From Bordetella parapertussis (GTDB taxonomy: Bacteria; Pseudomonadota; Gammaproteobacteria; Burkholderiales; SG8-41): a DNA stretch of 36,854 bases. The DNA lies in assembly GCA_945901405.1 (NCBI GenBank), contig CAMDLH010000047.1:1-36854 (forward strand). The letters run 5' to 3'. This document shows, piece after piece, positions 9,275 through 16,327 of this stretch. Both the position numbers and the translations under genes were made by a program. Positions within the stretch are counted from its first letter, which is position 1, and each line of letters opens with the position of its first letter. The notes under the pieces were generated by a model. The model saw nothing but the letters and a program-made list of their open reading frames with translations, was not told the DNA's origin and made no database searches.

Positions 9275-10309
9275 TTAAATCGGAACTGTAACCGCAAGTG
9301 ATTTTTTTCCATACCACGGCGGCAGTATCGCGCCGAAGCCGCCCGCCGGCCCGCCGGCGGCGACCACCAGCAGATCATCCGGCGTACGCAGCGCGCGGTA
9401 AATTTTTTCTTCGTCGCTGCGCCCCGCGACGGCGGCCTTGCCCACCGTGCGCCATTCGCTGCGTTTGACGCGCGCCGTTTCGAAAATGTATTCGCGAATA
9501 TTTTGCTTGCTCCATTTCGCGGCGGCGAATATTTCGCGGTGCTGCTTGGGGATCACAAACGCGTAGTTGCCTTCCCAGATCGAATAGGTGAGCAGATTAC
9601 TCTTCATCGCGGCGGCGTAGGTGTCGAGGATTTCCTTCGGATCGTGCGTCCATTCGTTCATGATCTGATGCGGCGATTCGACTTGCAGCGCGGTCACCGC
9701 CGACGTGCCGGCGGGCACGCCGCGCTCCACCGACAGCGGCAGCCACGGTGAATCTTCTTCGTCCTCGGCCACGCAAAAGGTAAATTTGCCCGGATGGCCC
9801 AGCGTGGAGCGGTCAAGCTGGCCGGGTATGCCGCCCAGCACGTTGACGAGAAACAAGCGGATGCTGCGGCCTATGGTGGCGTTGGCGCGGCTGGCGTTGG
9901 CCAGCGCGTTGTGCGTGGTGTTCATGCCCAGCGCCGTGCGGATCGGGCCGTTGACCACGATGAAAGGCGCGCTGCCGCCGGTGCTCGCGGTGCTGCCGTG
10001 CAGCGCGTATTCGGGATGGCACATCGCCTTGATGATGGCGGCGACGACCGGCATGTATTCCGGCAGACAGCCCGCCATCACCGCCGCGATCGCGACTTTC
10101 TCGGCGGTGATGCTGCGCCGGCGCACCGGCTCGACACCGATCACATCGGCGGCGGCAAGCGACGCTGCCGCAAGAAAACGCGCCACCGCGTCTTCAGTCG
10201 GCGGCACGATGGGCAGCCCGTCCGTCCAGCCGTTGCGTTGATAAAGCTCGTTAGCTTCCAGTGAGTCGGTTACTTCGAATACTTCGCTTGCGAATGGTGC
10301 GCTGCTCAT
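9275..10309 (-). CDS. Conserved protein of unknown function, partner of UGSC selenoprotein
   Basis: This 344-residue protein has no signal peptide or membrane span, so it is probably cytoplasmic. Patterned stretches suggest a well-conserved family: NGWTDGLPIVPPTED (26-40), VAIAAVMAGCLPEYMPVV (72-89), FIVVNGPIRTALGMN (116-130), SRANATIGRSIRLFL (140-154), and a C-terminal LVVAAGGPAGGFGAILPPW. Cys81 and Cys97 are candidate functional residues. I cannot give an enzymatic function. ATG 10309 is preferred to an upstream in-frame ATG at 10369 because the conserved region begins soon after it and AAGG lies ahead of it. The stop is 14 bases before the UGSC selenoprotein start, so the two are almost certainly one operon and may form a complex. 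Confidence 0.8.
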   Translation of the reverse strand: MSSAPFASEVFEVTDSLEANELYQRNGWTDGLPIVPPTEDAVARFLAAASLAAADVIGVEPVRRRSITAEKVAIAAVMAGCLPEYMPVVAAIIKAMCHPEYALHGSTASTGGSAPFIVVNGPIRTALGMNTTHNALANASRANATIGRSIRLFLVNVLGGIPGQLDRSTLGHPGKFTFCVAEDEEDSPWLPLSVERGVPAGTSAVTALQVESPHQIMNEWTHDPKEILDTYAAAMKSNLLTYSIWEGNYAFVIPKQHREIFAAAKWSKQNIREYIFETARVKRSEWRTVGKAAVAGRSDEEKIYRALRTPDDLLVVAAGGPAGGFGAILPPWYGKKSLAVTVPI

Positions 10310-10388
10310 GAAACTGCCTTGTGTGATGTGCGATGAATGCTTGATTGCCTGTAACTTTTCGGGTTCCAATGAAAAGGCACTTCAGAGA

Positions 10389-10512
10389 AACTCCTCCCCC
10401 TTCAGGGGCAAGGGCACACTTGAAGCGGAGCAGAAGGCGAGGATGGGGGTGGGGTCACCTCGGTGATAACCCACCCCCATCCTAACCTTCCCCCTGAAGG
10501 GGAAGGAACTGA
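10389..10512. repeat. Intergenic inverted-repeat element
   Basis: A perfect 14-bp inverted repeat, AGGATGGGGGTGGG (10440-10453) and CCCACCCCCATCCT (10470-10483), encloses a 16-base loop. Outside it, CCCCTTCAGGGG-type palindromes lie on both sides (10397-10408 and 10491-10503). The left arm carries extra sequence (about 10409-10439), so the arms are unequal. Similar C-rich dispersed elements are common between betaproteobacterial genes. It fills the gap between the CoA-transferase and the selenoprotein operon and may stop transcription. Confidence 0.65.
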
Positions 10513-10567
10513 GTTGTTGGTATTTCCGCCAATTCTTTCTCTCGAACCCAAAAAGTTACGCTTGGCC

Positions 10568-11800
10568 TCATATGATGCCATCTTCCTTCAATTGCCGTAC
10601 TTCCGCGTCCGAAAGATTGGCGAATCTTGCAAGCACTTCCGCGGTGTGCGCGCCCGGAAACGGCGACGGCGCATCGTAACTGGCCGGCGTGCGGCTGAAC
10701 TGAATCGGGAAGCCGGGGCCGCGCGCGGCGGCAGCCGCACCCGTCAACGGATTCACGAGCGGCGTAATCATGCCGCGCTCGATCAATTGCCGCCACTGCA
10801 TGACTTCCGCGGTCGAGCGCACGGGGCTGCACGGCACGCGCGCGGCGTTCAGCGCCTGCACGATATCAACTTTGGTTTTATCGATTGTCCATTCGGTTAC
10901 CACCGCATCGACCTTATCGTTATTCACAATGCGCCAGCCGACGTTCATCATATTCGCGTCACTTTTCACGTCAGCTCGCCCCATCGTATCGAGCAGCGCG
11001 CGCCACTCGGCATCGGTCGCCGCACCTATGGCCACCCAGCCATCGGTGGTCTGAAAAGTATTGAACGGCGAAAAACGCATGATGCGGTTGCCCTGGCGCG
11101 CCGCCATGCCCAGTTGCTCGTAACAATCGACCGGCTCGTCGAACATCAGCGCGAACAAACAATCCGCCATCGACACTTCAATCGCCTGTCCTTCGCCGGT
11201 GCGCTCGCGATGCAGCAGCGCCGCAACGACGCCGCTCGCCGCGAACGAGCCGGCGATGGCATCCGACATCGGCGAGGCGATCTTCACCGGCGGCCCGTCC
11301 GCCTGCCCGGTCATGCTCATGATGCCGACCGCCGCCTGTATCATCAGGTCGTAGGCCTTGGCGTCTTTCTCCGGCCCGCTTGAACCGTAGCCGGTGATCG
11401 CGCAATAGATGATTTTCGGGTTGACCTTGCACAGTGCCGCGTAATCGATGCCGAGCCGCGCCGCCACGCCGGGACTGAAATTTTCCACGACTACATCGGC
11501 CTTGGCCGCCAACTGCAAAAAAATCGCGCGCCCGCGTTCTGATTTGAGATCCAGCGTCATCGATTTTTTGCCGCGCTGGCGCTTGAGATAAGCCAGGCCC
11601 ATGTCCTGATCGGACTTGCGCTCGAACGACACGCCCGCGGGGCCGTCAAACGGCGGCGCGAAGGCGGTGGGATCGCCGGTTTTCGGATCGTCGATCTTGA
11701 TCACTTCGGCGCCCAGGCCGGCGAGCAGCAGCGTCGCCTGCGGCCCGGAAAAAAACCGCGTGAGATCGAGCACGACCATGCCGTCGAGAATTTTATTCAT
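10568..11800 (-). CDS. CaiB/BaiF-type (class III) CoA-transferase
   Basis: This 410-residue cytoplasmic enzyme should move CoA between carboxylic acids through aspartyl-CoA thioester chemistry. It shows the family N-terminus LDGMVVLDLTRFFSGPQATLLLAGLGAEVIKID, the central VVENFSPG and IIYCAITGYGSSGP, and a candidate catalytic Asp180 in SPMSDAIAG, at the place matching Asp169 of formyl-CoA transferase. The C-terminal HTAEVLARFANLSDAEVRQLKEDGII is typical. The substrate cannot be read from sequence. It is divergent from a TTT receptor gene, an arrangement often seen in Burkholderiales, which suggests that the receptor captures the acid that this enzyme activates. Confidence 0.9.
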   Translation of the reverse strand: MNKILDGMVVLDLTRFFSGPQATLLLAGLGAEVIKIDDPKTGDPTAFAPPFDGPAGVSFERKSDQDMGLAYLKRQRGKKSMTLDLKSERGRAIFLQLAAKADVVVENFSPGVAARLGIDYAALCKVNPKIIYCAITGYGSSGPEKDAKAYDLMIQAAVGIMSMTGQADGPPVKIASPMSDAIAGSFAASGVVAALLHRERTGEGQAIEVSMADCLFALMFDEPVDCYEQLGMAARQGNRIMRFSPFNTFQTTDGWVAIGAATDAEWRALLDTMGRADVKSDANMMNVGWRIVNNDKVDAVVTEWTIDKTKVDIVQALNAARVPCSPVRSTAEVMQWRQLIERGMITPLVNPLTGAAAAARGPGFPIQFSRTPASYDAPSPFPGAHTAEVLARFANLSDAEVRQLKEDGII

Positions 11801-11900
11801 TGCGCCAGTTTAGCGCACTACCGCTACCTGAACGCCGCATGCGCCATGGGGATGCATGATAATCTGCGCACCTGCATCAATGAATTCACGAACAGGAATC

Positions 11901-12875
11901 ATGAACATGCACCTGAAAGTTTTCCTTGCCGCGGCCGCAGTGCTGGGTATGCAAACACAAGCCTGGCCGCAGAGCACGTATCCCACCCGCCCGGTGAGAA
12001 TCATCGTGCCCTTCCCCGCCGGGCAGGCGACCGATCTCGCCGCGCGCGCTGTGGCGCAAAAACTTACCGATAACCTCGGCCAGCAATTCATTGTCGATAA
12101 CCGGCCGGGCGCGGCAAGCATCATCGGCACCGAAGTCGCGGCGAAATCGCCGAACAACGGCTACACGCTATTCATGGGTTCGTCGGGCGGGCTCGCGGTC
12201 AACCCCGGCATGTATTCCAAGCTGCCTTACGACCCGGTGAAGGATTTCACGCCGGTTTCACAAACGCTGCTGGTGCCATTTTTTGTATTCGTGCATCCGG
12301 GTTTGCCGGTGAATAATCTGAAAGAGCTTGTCGATCATCTGAAGTCGAATCCCAACAAGGTCAACTTTGGTTCCGCCGGCACGGGCGCCACCAATCATCT
12401 GTCGGCGGAGCTGTTCAAGAGTGTCGCGGGAATTTCGATGGTGCACGTGCCGTACAAAGGCTCGCCGCCCGCGGTGACCGATCTCGTCGCGGGGCAGATC
12501 AATCTGATGTTCGAGACCGGCCCGCTGGGTTTGCCGCACGCCAAAAGCGGCCGGCTGAAAGTGCTGGCCGTCAGCAGCAAACGACGCGCGGCGGCCATGC
12601 CCGATCTTGCCACCATCGCCGAGTCGGGCTATCCCGGATTTGAAACCGTGGGCTGGGCCGGCATGCTCGCACCCGCCGGCGCGCCGAAAGAAATCATCGC
12701 CAAGCTCAACGGCGAAGTCGTACGCATCATCGCGCAGCCGGGTGTCAACGACCGTTTCGTGGCACTGGGCGCGGAACTGGTGAGCAGTTCACCCGAAGAG
12801 TTCGGCGCATACATCAAGTCTGAAATGGCGAAGTGGGGGAAGGTCATTCGCGATTCCGGGGCGAAGGCGGACTAA
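11901..12875 (+). CDS. Tripartite tricarboxylate transporter receptor (Bug family)
   Basis: This 324-residue periplasmic binding protein carries a signal peptide (MNMHLKVFLAAAAVLGMQTQA) followed by the family hallmark YPTRPVRIIVPFPAGQATD. Other hallmarks are FIVDNRPGAASIIGTEVAAKSPNNGYTL, VHVPYKGSPPAVTDLVAGQI and FETVGWAGMLAPAGAPKEII. Bug proteins bind carboxylates or related solutes. No tctA or tctB membrane gene is near, so this is an orphan receptor. ATG 11901 is chosen because it directly precedes the signal peptide and follows CAGGAATC; an earlier in-frame start at 11856 would place charged and polar residues before it. It is divergent from the CoA-transferase. Confidence 0.92.
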   Translation: MNMHLKVFLAAAAVLGMQTQAWPQSTYPTRPVRIIVPFPAGQATDLAARAVAQKLTDNLGQQFIVDNRPGAASIIGTEVAAKSPNNGYTLFMGSSGGLAVNPGMYSKLPYDPVKDFTPVSQTLLVPFFVFVHPGLPVNNLKELVDHLKSNPNKVNFGSAGTGATNHLSAELFKSVAGISMVHVPYKGSPPAVTDLVAGQINLMFETGPLGLPHAKSGRLKVLAVSSKRRAAAMPDLATIAESGYPGFETVGWAGMLAPAGAPKEIIAKLNGEVVRIIAQPGVNDRFVALGAELVSSSPEEFGAYIKSEMAKWGKVIRDSGAKAD

Positions 12876-12892
12876 GCCAGCACGGGTAAAGC

Positions 12893-12921
12893 GCCCCGCG
12901 CTGCCGAGGGGTGCGCGGGGC
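12893..12921. terminator. GC-rich hairpin after TTT receptor gene
   Basis: GCCCCGCGC (12893-12901) pairs perfectly with GCGCGGGGC (12913-12921) around an 11-base loop, 18 bases after the receptor stop. No T run follows on the plus strand. On the minus strand a short TTT follows. It could halt transcription or be a dispersed repeat. It separates the receptor gene from the next two-gene unit. Confidence 0.45.
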
Positions 12922-12948
12922 TACACATTTGTCGAAAGGATTCAGCGC

Positions 12949-13368
12949 ATGGATGAACAGGAAATTCAAATTCTCCAAGGCATTGCCACGCAGATCGCCG
13001 AAGGGAAAAGTCGCACTGACATCGTGCAGTCGCTTATCAACGATGAGGTGTCTCCGCAACTGGCTCAGTCATGGTACGAAGTTGGCGATCTCTTTGCGGC
13101 CGGCCAGGGTTATAAGGGCTACAACCAGTGGTTCTGGGCCATCATGCTGAATAAGGCCGTCCATCCAAGAGGTGGCGCCTGGTTGTGGCTGACGGCGGTA
13201 GTGGCGGTAGCGCTTTGCATCCCGTTGACTATAGCGTGGGTCTCCACCTTGCCATCCGGCCGCTATCCAACGTTGTTACTCGTCGCGCCGGGGATACTCT
13301 TGGCCATGGGAATAACCTATTTCGGGGGGATGTTCTTCTACAAGTACGCTACCCAGCGCCCGGCTTGA
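12949..13368 (+). CDS. Small membrane protein of unknown function
   Basis: The 139-residue product has an acidic helical N-terminal half (MDEQEIQILQGIATQIAEGK and a short Ser/Gln-rich helix) and two hydrophobic membrane segments at about 77-97 and 107-131. The middle contains the aromatic stretch YNQWFWAIM. I do not recognise the family. AAAGGA 8-9 bases ahead supports ATG 12949. It ends 37 bases before the TIR-like membrane gene on the same strand, so the two are probably cotranscribed, and the small protein may be a membrane partner or regulator. Base composition is less GC-rich than in nearby metabolic genes. Confidence 0.7.
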   Translation: MDEQEIQILQGIATQIAEGKSRTDIVQSLINDEVSPQLAQSWYEVGDLFAAGQGYKGYNQWFWAIMLNKAVHPRGGAWLWLTAVVAVALCIPLTIAWVSTLPSGRYPTLLLVAPGILLAMGITYFGGMFFYKYATQRPA

Positions 13369-13405
13369 CGCCGCGGCACAAATTCTCTTGAGACAGGATT
13401 GTTGA

Positions 13406-15319
13406 ATGAACTCAACCAGCGGCCCGTTTAGATCCACGCCCATCGGCATTGCACTCCAGATTGGTGGAAAGGTTTCGATCATACTGGCGATTTTCACTCT
13501 TGTGATATTTGCCAACAAGGGTTGGTTCAAGGTGTTCAACGCGCCCGCATTCGTTGGATTTTTTCTTTTTTTGGCCACCACGGTTTTTTTTCTTGGCCCG
13601 TTCATGATACGCCGCGGCAAGAGCATCGCTGCGCCAAACGCGCTGGACATCATGCAGCGGGATCAACGCAGTCCCGTCGTTTACCTGCGTCCGTTCGACG
13701 AAGACAATCGGGATAGAACAGCGCATGACCTCGATGCGCAGGATGACTACGGCGAACTGGGTAATCATCTGGTTATCAACCAGTTAAATGCGCTGCGTAT
13801 GCTCATCACCGGTTACTTCGGCTTTCGCGATCTGACGCTCGAGGAAGAATTCAATCTGGCCTTGCGCGGCGTGGGGCCGATGGTGGCCATCGGCAGGCCC
13901 GGGGAGGCGGTGCAAACCGCGGGCGCATTGCGATTTTATGTATCCGACGACGACTGGAAAGGCGCCATCGAAAACGTGCTGGCCAAGGCATCTGTTGTCA
14001 TCTGGCATGCTGGCACCAGCCAGGGAACATGGTGGGAACTCGAAACCATAGTGAGGAGTGTCGATCCGCAACGCGTCGTGTTGGTCGTCCCAAGTCCAGT
14101 GCGCAGGGCGGATGCCTATCGGGATTTGCAGCTTCGCTCCAAGAACGTGCTGCCGGTACCGCTTCCGGATATCTGGGAGGATGTCAATATTGTCACGTTT
14201 GGCCCCGATTGGCGTCCGAAATGCATTCCGTACAACTTCCGGAGTTCATTTGAGAAATATTTTTCCGCCAGCGGGCTCAACCTGCATGTAACGTTGGATG
14301 GATTTCTGCAGCGCCTTGGGCAATTGCCGGGAACCGAACACCGGCCACAAGGCGATCAAACGGCTTGGACTACCTCCAACTCGATTGAGGTTGCGAGCAT
14401 AGTGGTCGCCATTTTGCTGGCTGTGGGGATCCATAGTAGCGGAGTGGCCGTCGAAAACCGCGTGACGGAACAGCGCAACGCCTTGCAGAAATGCCAAAAC
14501 ATGCTGTCGAGCATTCGCGAATTTTCCTCGCAAAACAACTGGCATCCCGCGCGCTGGTCGGAGTTTGTTGTTCAAGCAAGAACCGCTTTGGCCGCGACAG
14601 GCGGCTTGGATTGCGCTGGCGGAAACAGCCCCGGGATCGCTGCCACTTTTGAGCAAGAAATTCCCGATTCGGCAAAAGCCCAACTGCCAAGGTGGGAAAC
14701 GTTGGTCAGCGACGGCGGCGCCACCGTTGACGAAGTGAGCGGAGCACTCGTTTTGCTGAAAAACAGCAGCCTGCTGGAAAAGTGGCGCACATCGGTGAGC
14801 ACCCTTGAGGCGGCACGCTACAAGAATACAGTGGTTGTCAGCATTAACATCGTTTATCCCGATTGGGCGGCCAGGACCATGGAGTGGGATTCGTCGCGCA
14901 TGCTCGATCTCGTCGAGCGGCAAGTCCTAGTTCACTTACGGTCGGCCGTGCGTGAGCACGAAAGGGTACTTTCCGCGCGGCGCGTACCTGCCGAGGAGTT
15001 GAAACGCTTTACGCGCCACGTGGATATAAATTTGAATGTCGAGGTTGCCCTTTACGAATCTAAAGCGGGTAGTGCCGGCACCTCTGATAAATCTGGATTG
15101 AGCGCGAATACCCTGCTGATGATTGCACCCGCCATTCCCGAAGCGCTGGGTGCCCGTGTTTCGATCAAGGGCGCGTCCACCCAGGAGCGCAATCGTTCGC
15201 TATCGATACGTGTTCGCGCGGAGCCGCCCAAAAGTGTTGCCATGAACGAGGTCAGGCAAAAGCAGGATGCGGCATTCGCCGAGATGATCGAACGCGTCAT
15301 GGCGAAGATCGAACTGTAA
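13406..15319 (+). CDS. Membrane protein with TIR-like Rossmann domain
   Basis: This 637-residue protein begins with two membrane segments (about 23-37 and 48-66). A cytoplasmic alpha/beta domain follows, containing VVYLRPFDED (91-100), VGPMVAIGRPGE (156-167), YVSDDDW (178-184) and VIWHAGTSQGTWWELETIV (198-216). The order of a beta strand with RPFDED and a later W-W-E-L-E helix resembles TIR folds, in which the WxxE glutamate is catalytic in NAD-cleaving members (here E211 or E213). A third membrane segment (about 327-345) leads to a C-terminal region of about 290 residues that I do not recognise. AGGA lies 8 bases before ATG 13406. It forms an apparent operon with the small membrane protein. 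A role in stress response or immunity is inference only. Confidence 0.65.
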   Translation: MNSTSGPFRSTPIGIALQIGGKVSIILAIFTLVIFANKGWFKVFNAPAFVGFFLFLATTVFFLGPFMIRRGKSIAAPNALDIMQRDQRSPVVYLRPFDEDNRDRTAHDLDAQDDYGELGNHLVINQLNALRMLITGYFGFRDLTLEEEFNLALRGVGPMVAIGRPGEAVQTAGALRFYVSDDDWKGAIENVLAKASVVIWHAGTSQGTWWELETIVRSVDPQRVVLVVPSPVRRADAYRDLQLRSKNVLPVPLPDIWEDVNIVTFGPDWRPKCIPYNFRSSFEKYFSASGLNLHVTLDGFLQRLGQLPGTEHRPQGDQTAWTTSNSIEVASIVVAILLAVGIHSSGVAVENRVTEQRNALQKCQNMLSSIREFSSQNNWHPARWSEFVVQARTALAATGGLDCAGGNSPGIAATFEQEIPDSAKAQLPRWETLVSDGGATVDEVSGALVLLKNSSLLEKWRTSVSTLEAARYKNTVVVSINIVYPDWAARTMEWDSSRMLDLVERQVLVHLRSAVREHERVLSARRVPAEELKRFTRHVDINLNVEVALYESKAGSAGTSDKSGLSANTLLMIAPAIPEALGARVSIKGASTQERNRSLSIRVRAEPPKSVAMNEVRQKQDAAFAEMIERVMAKIEL

Positions 15320-15361
15320 GTGCTGAACGCTCTCAAAGCGCTTCTCGCCCGAACCCTGGAA

Positions 15362-16327
15362 TCACTGCGGCGCGATGCCCGCGGCCTTGATCACGCGCGC
15401 GTACTTGTCGATTTCCTCGCGCAAAAAAACACCGAAGGATTCCGGCGAGCCGCCGATGACATCCAGCACCTCCTTGCCGAAACGTTCGCGCATTTCGGGC
15501 AGTTTCAGCACGCCGTCCACCGCCGTGTTAAGCCGCGCGACTACATCCTTGGGCGTTTTCGCCGCCGCAAGCAGGCCATACCAGTTGGTTGCTTCATAAC
15601 CCTTCAGGCCCGATTCATCGAAGGTCGGCACATTGGGCATGGCAGCCGAACGGTTGAGCGTGCTGATGGCGATGGCGCGCATGCGGCCTGATTCGAGATG
15701 CGGCATCAACGACGGCGCGCCGCTGAACGTCATGTGCACGTGCCCGCCGATGGTGTCGATGATCGCCGGGTTCACACCCTTGTATGGCACGTGCTGAAGA
15801 TCGATATTCGCCATCATCTTCAACAACTCGCCCGCCATGTGATTCGAGCTGCCCAGCCCGCTGGTGGCGTAGGTGATCTGGCCGGGCCTCGATTTGGCGA
15901 GCACGATCAATTCCTTCAGGCTGCGCGCCGGCAGCGACGGGTGCACGGTCAGCACGTTCGCGCCCTTGAAGCACAGAATGACAGGCGCAAAATCGCGCAG
16001 GGTGTCGTAAGGCGGCTTCGCGAGATAACTCATGTTGATGGCGTTGGAGGCGCCGCCCATCAACAACGTGGCGCCGTCGGGAGCGGAGCGAATCACGTAC
16101 TCCGAGGCGATATTGGTCATCGCGCCTGGGCGGTTTTCGATGATCATCTGCTGTTTCAGTATGGGTATGAGCTTGTCGATCAGCGCGCGCGTCACCACGT
16201 CGGTGTTGCCGCCGGCCACGAATGGATTGACGATGCGGATGACTTTGCCTTGCGGCGCTTGCGCGTGAATGCAAGGCGCGATCACCACGGCAACACAAAA
16301 GGTTAGCAGTGACCGCATCGATTTCAT
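15362..16327 (-). CDS. Tripartite tricarboxylate transporter receptor (Bug family)
   Basis: This 321-residue periplasmic solute-binding protein has a signal peptide (residues 1-23, ending CIHAQA). Family phrases are VIRIVNPFVAGGNTD, MIIENRPGAMTNIASEYVIRSAPDGATLL, QHVPYKGVNPAIIDTIGGHV and YEATNWYGLLAAAKTPKDVV. The start codon overlaps the stop of the upstream acyl-CoA synthetase gene in an ATGA, so translation is coupled and the solute bound is likely a substrate or relative of a substrate of that enzyme. No tctAB membrane genes are present. It converges on the TIR-like gene with 42 bases between the two stops. Confidence 0.92.
   Translation of the reverse strand: MKSMRSLLTFCVAVVIAPCIHAQAPQGKVIRIVNPFVAGGNTDVVTRALIDKLIPILKQQMIIENRPGAMTNIASEYVIRSAPDGATLLMGGASNAINMSYLAKPPYDTLRDFAPVILCFKGANVLTVHPSLPARSLKELIVLAKSRPGQITYATSGLGSSNHMAGELLKMMANIDLQHVPYKGVNPAIIDTIGGHVHMTFSGAPSLMPHLESGRMRAIAISTLNRSAAMPNVPTFDESGLKGYEATNWYGLLAAAKTPKDVVARLNTAVDGVLKLPEMRERFGKEVLDVIGGSPESFGVFLREEIDKYARVIKAAGIAPQ

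Noticed and set aside
8866..9291. Plus-strand frame of 141 codons across the selenoprotein gene
   Set aside because: It is antisense to the selenoprotein, has low-complexity composition, and has no domain or ribosome-binding site.
8979..9317. A 112-residue stand-alone protein ending at TGA 8979
   Set aside because: The coding frame continues after the TGA with a UGSC motif and a SECIS-like hairpin, and ATG 9260 with AAAGGAG is a better start than 9317, so the TGA is read as selenocysteine.
11856..11900. Upstream start at 11856 for the TTT receptor
   Set aside because: It would place about 15 polar residues before the signal peptide; ATG 11901 follows CAGGA and starts the leader directly.
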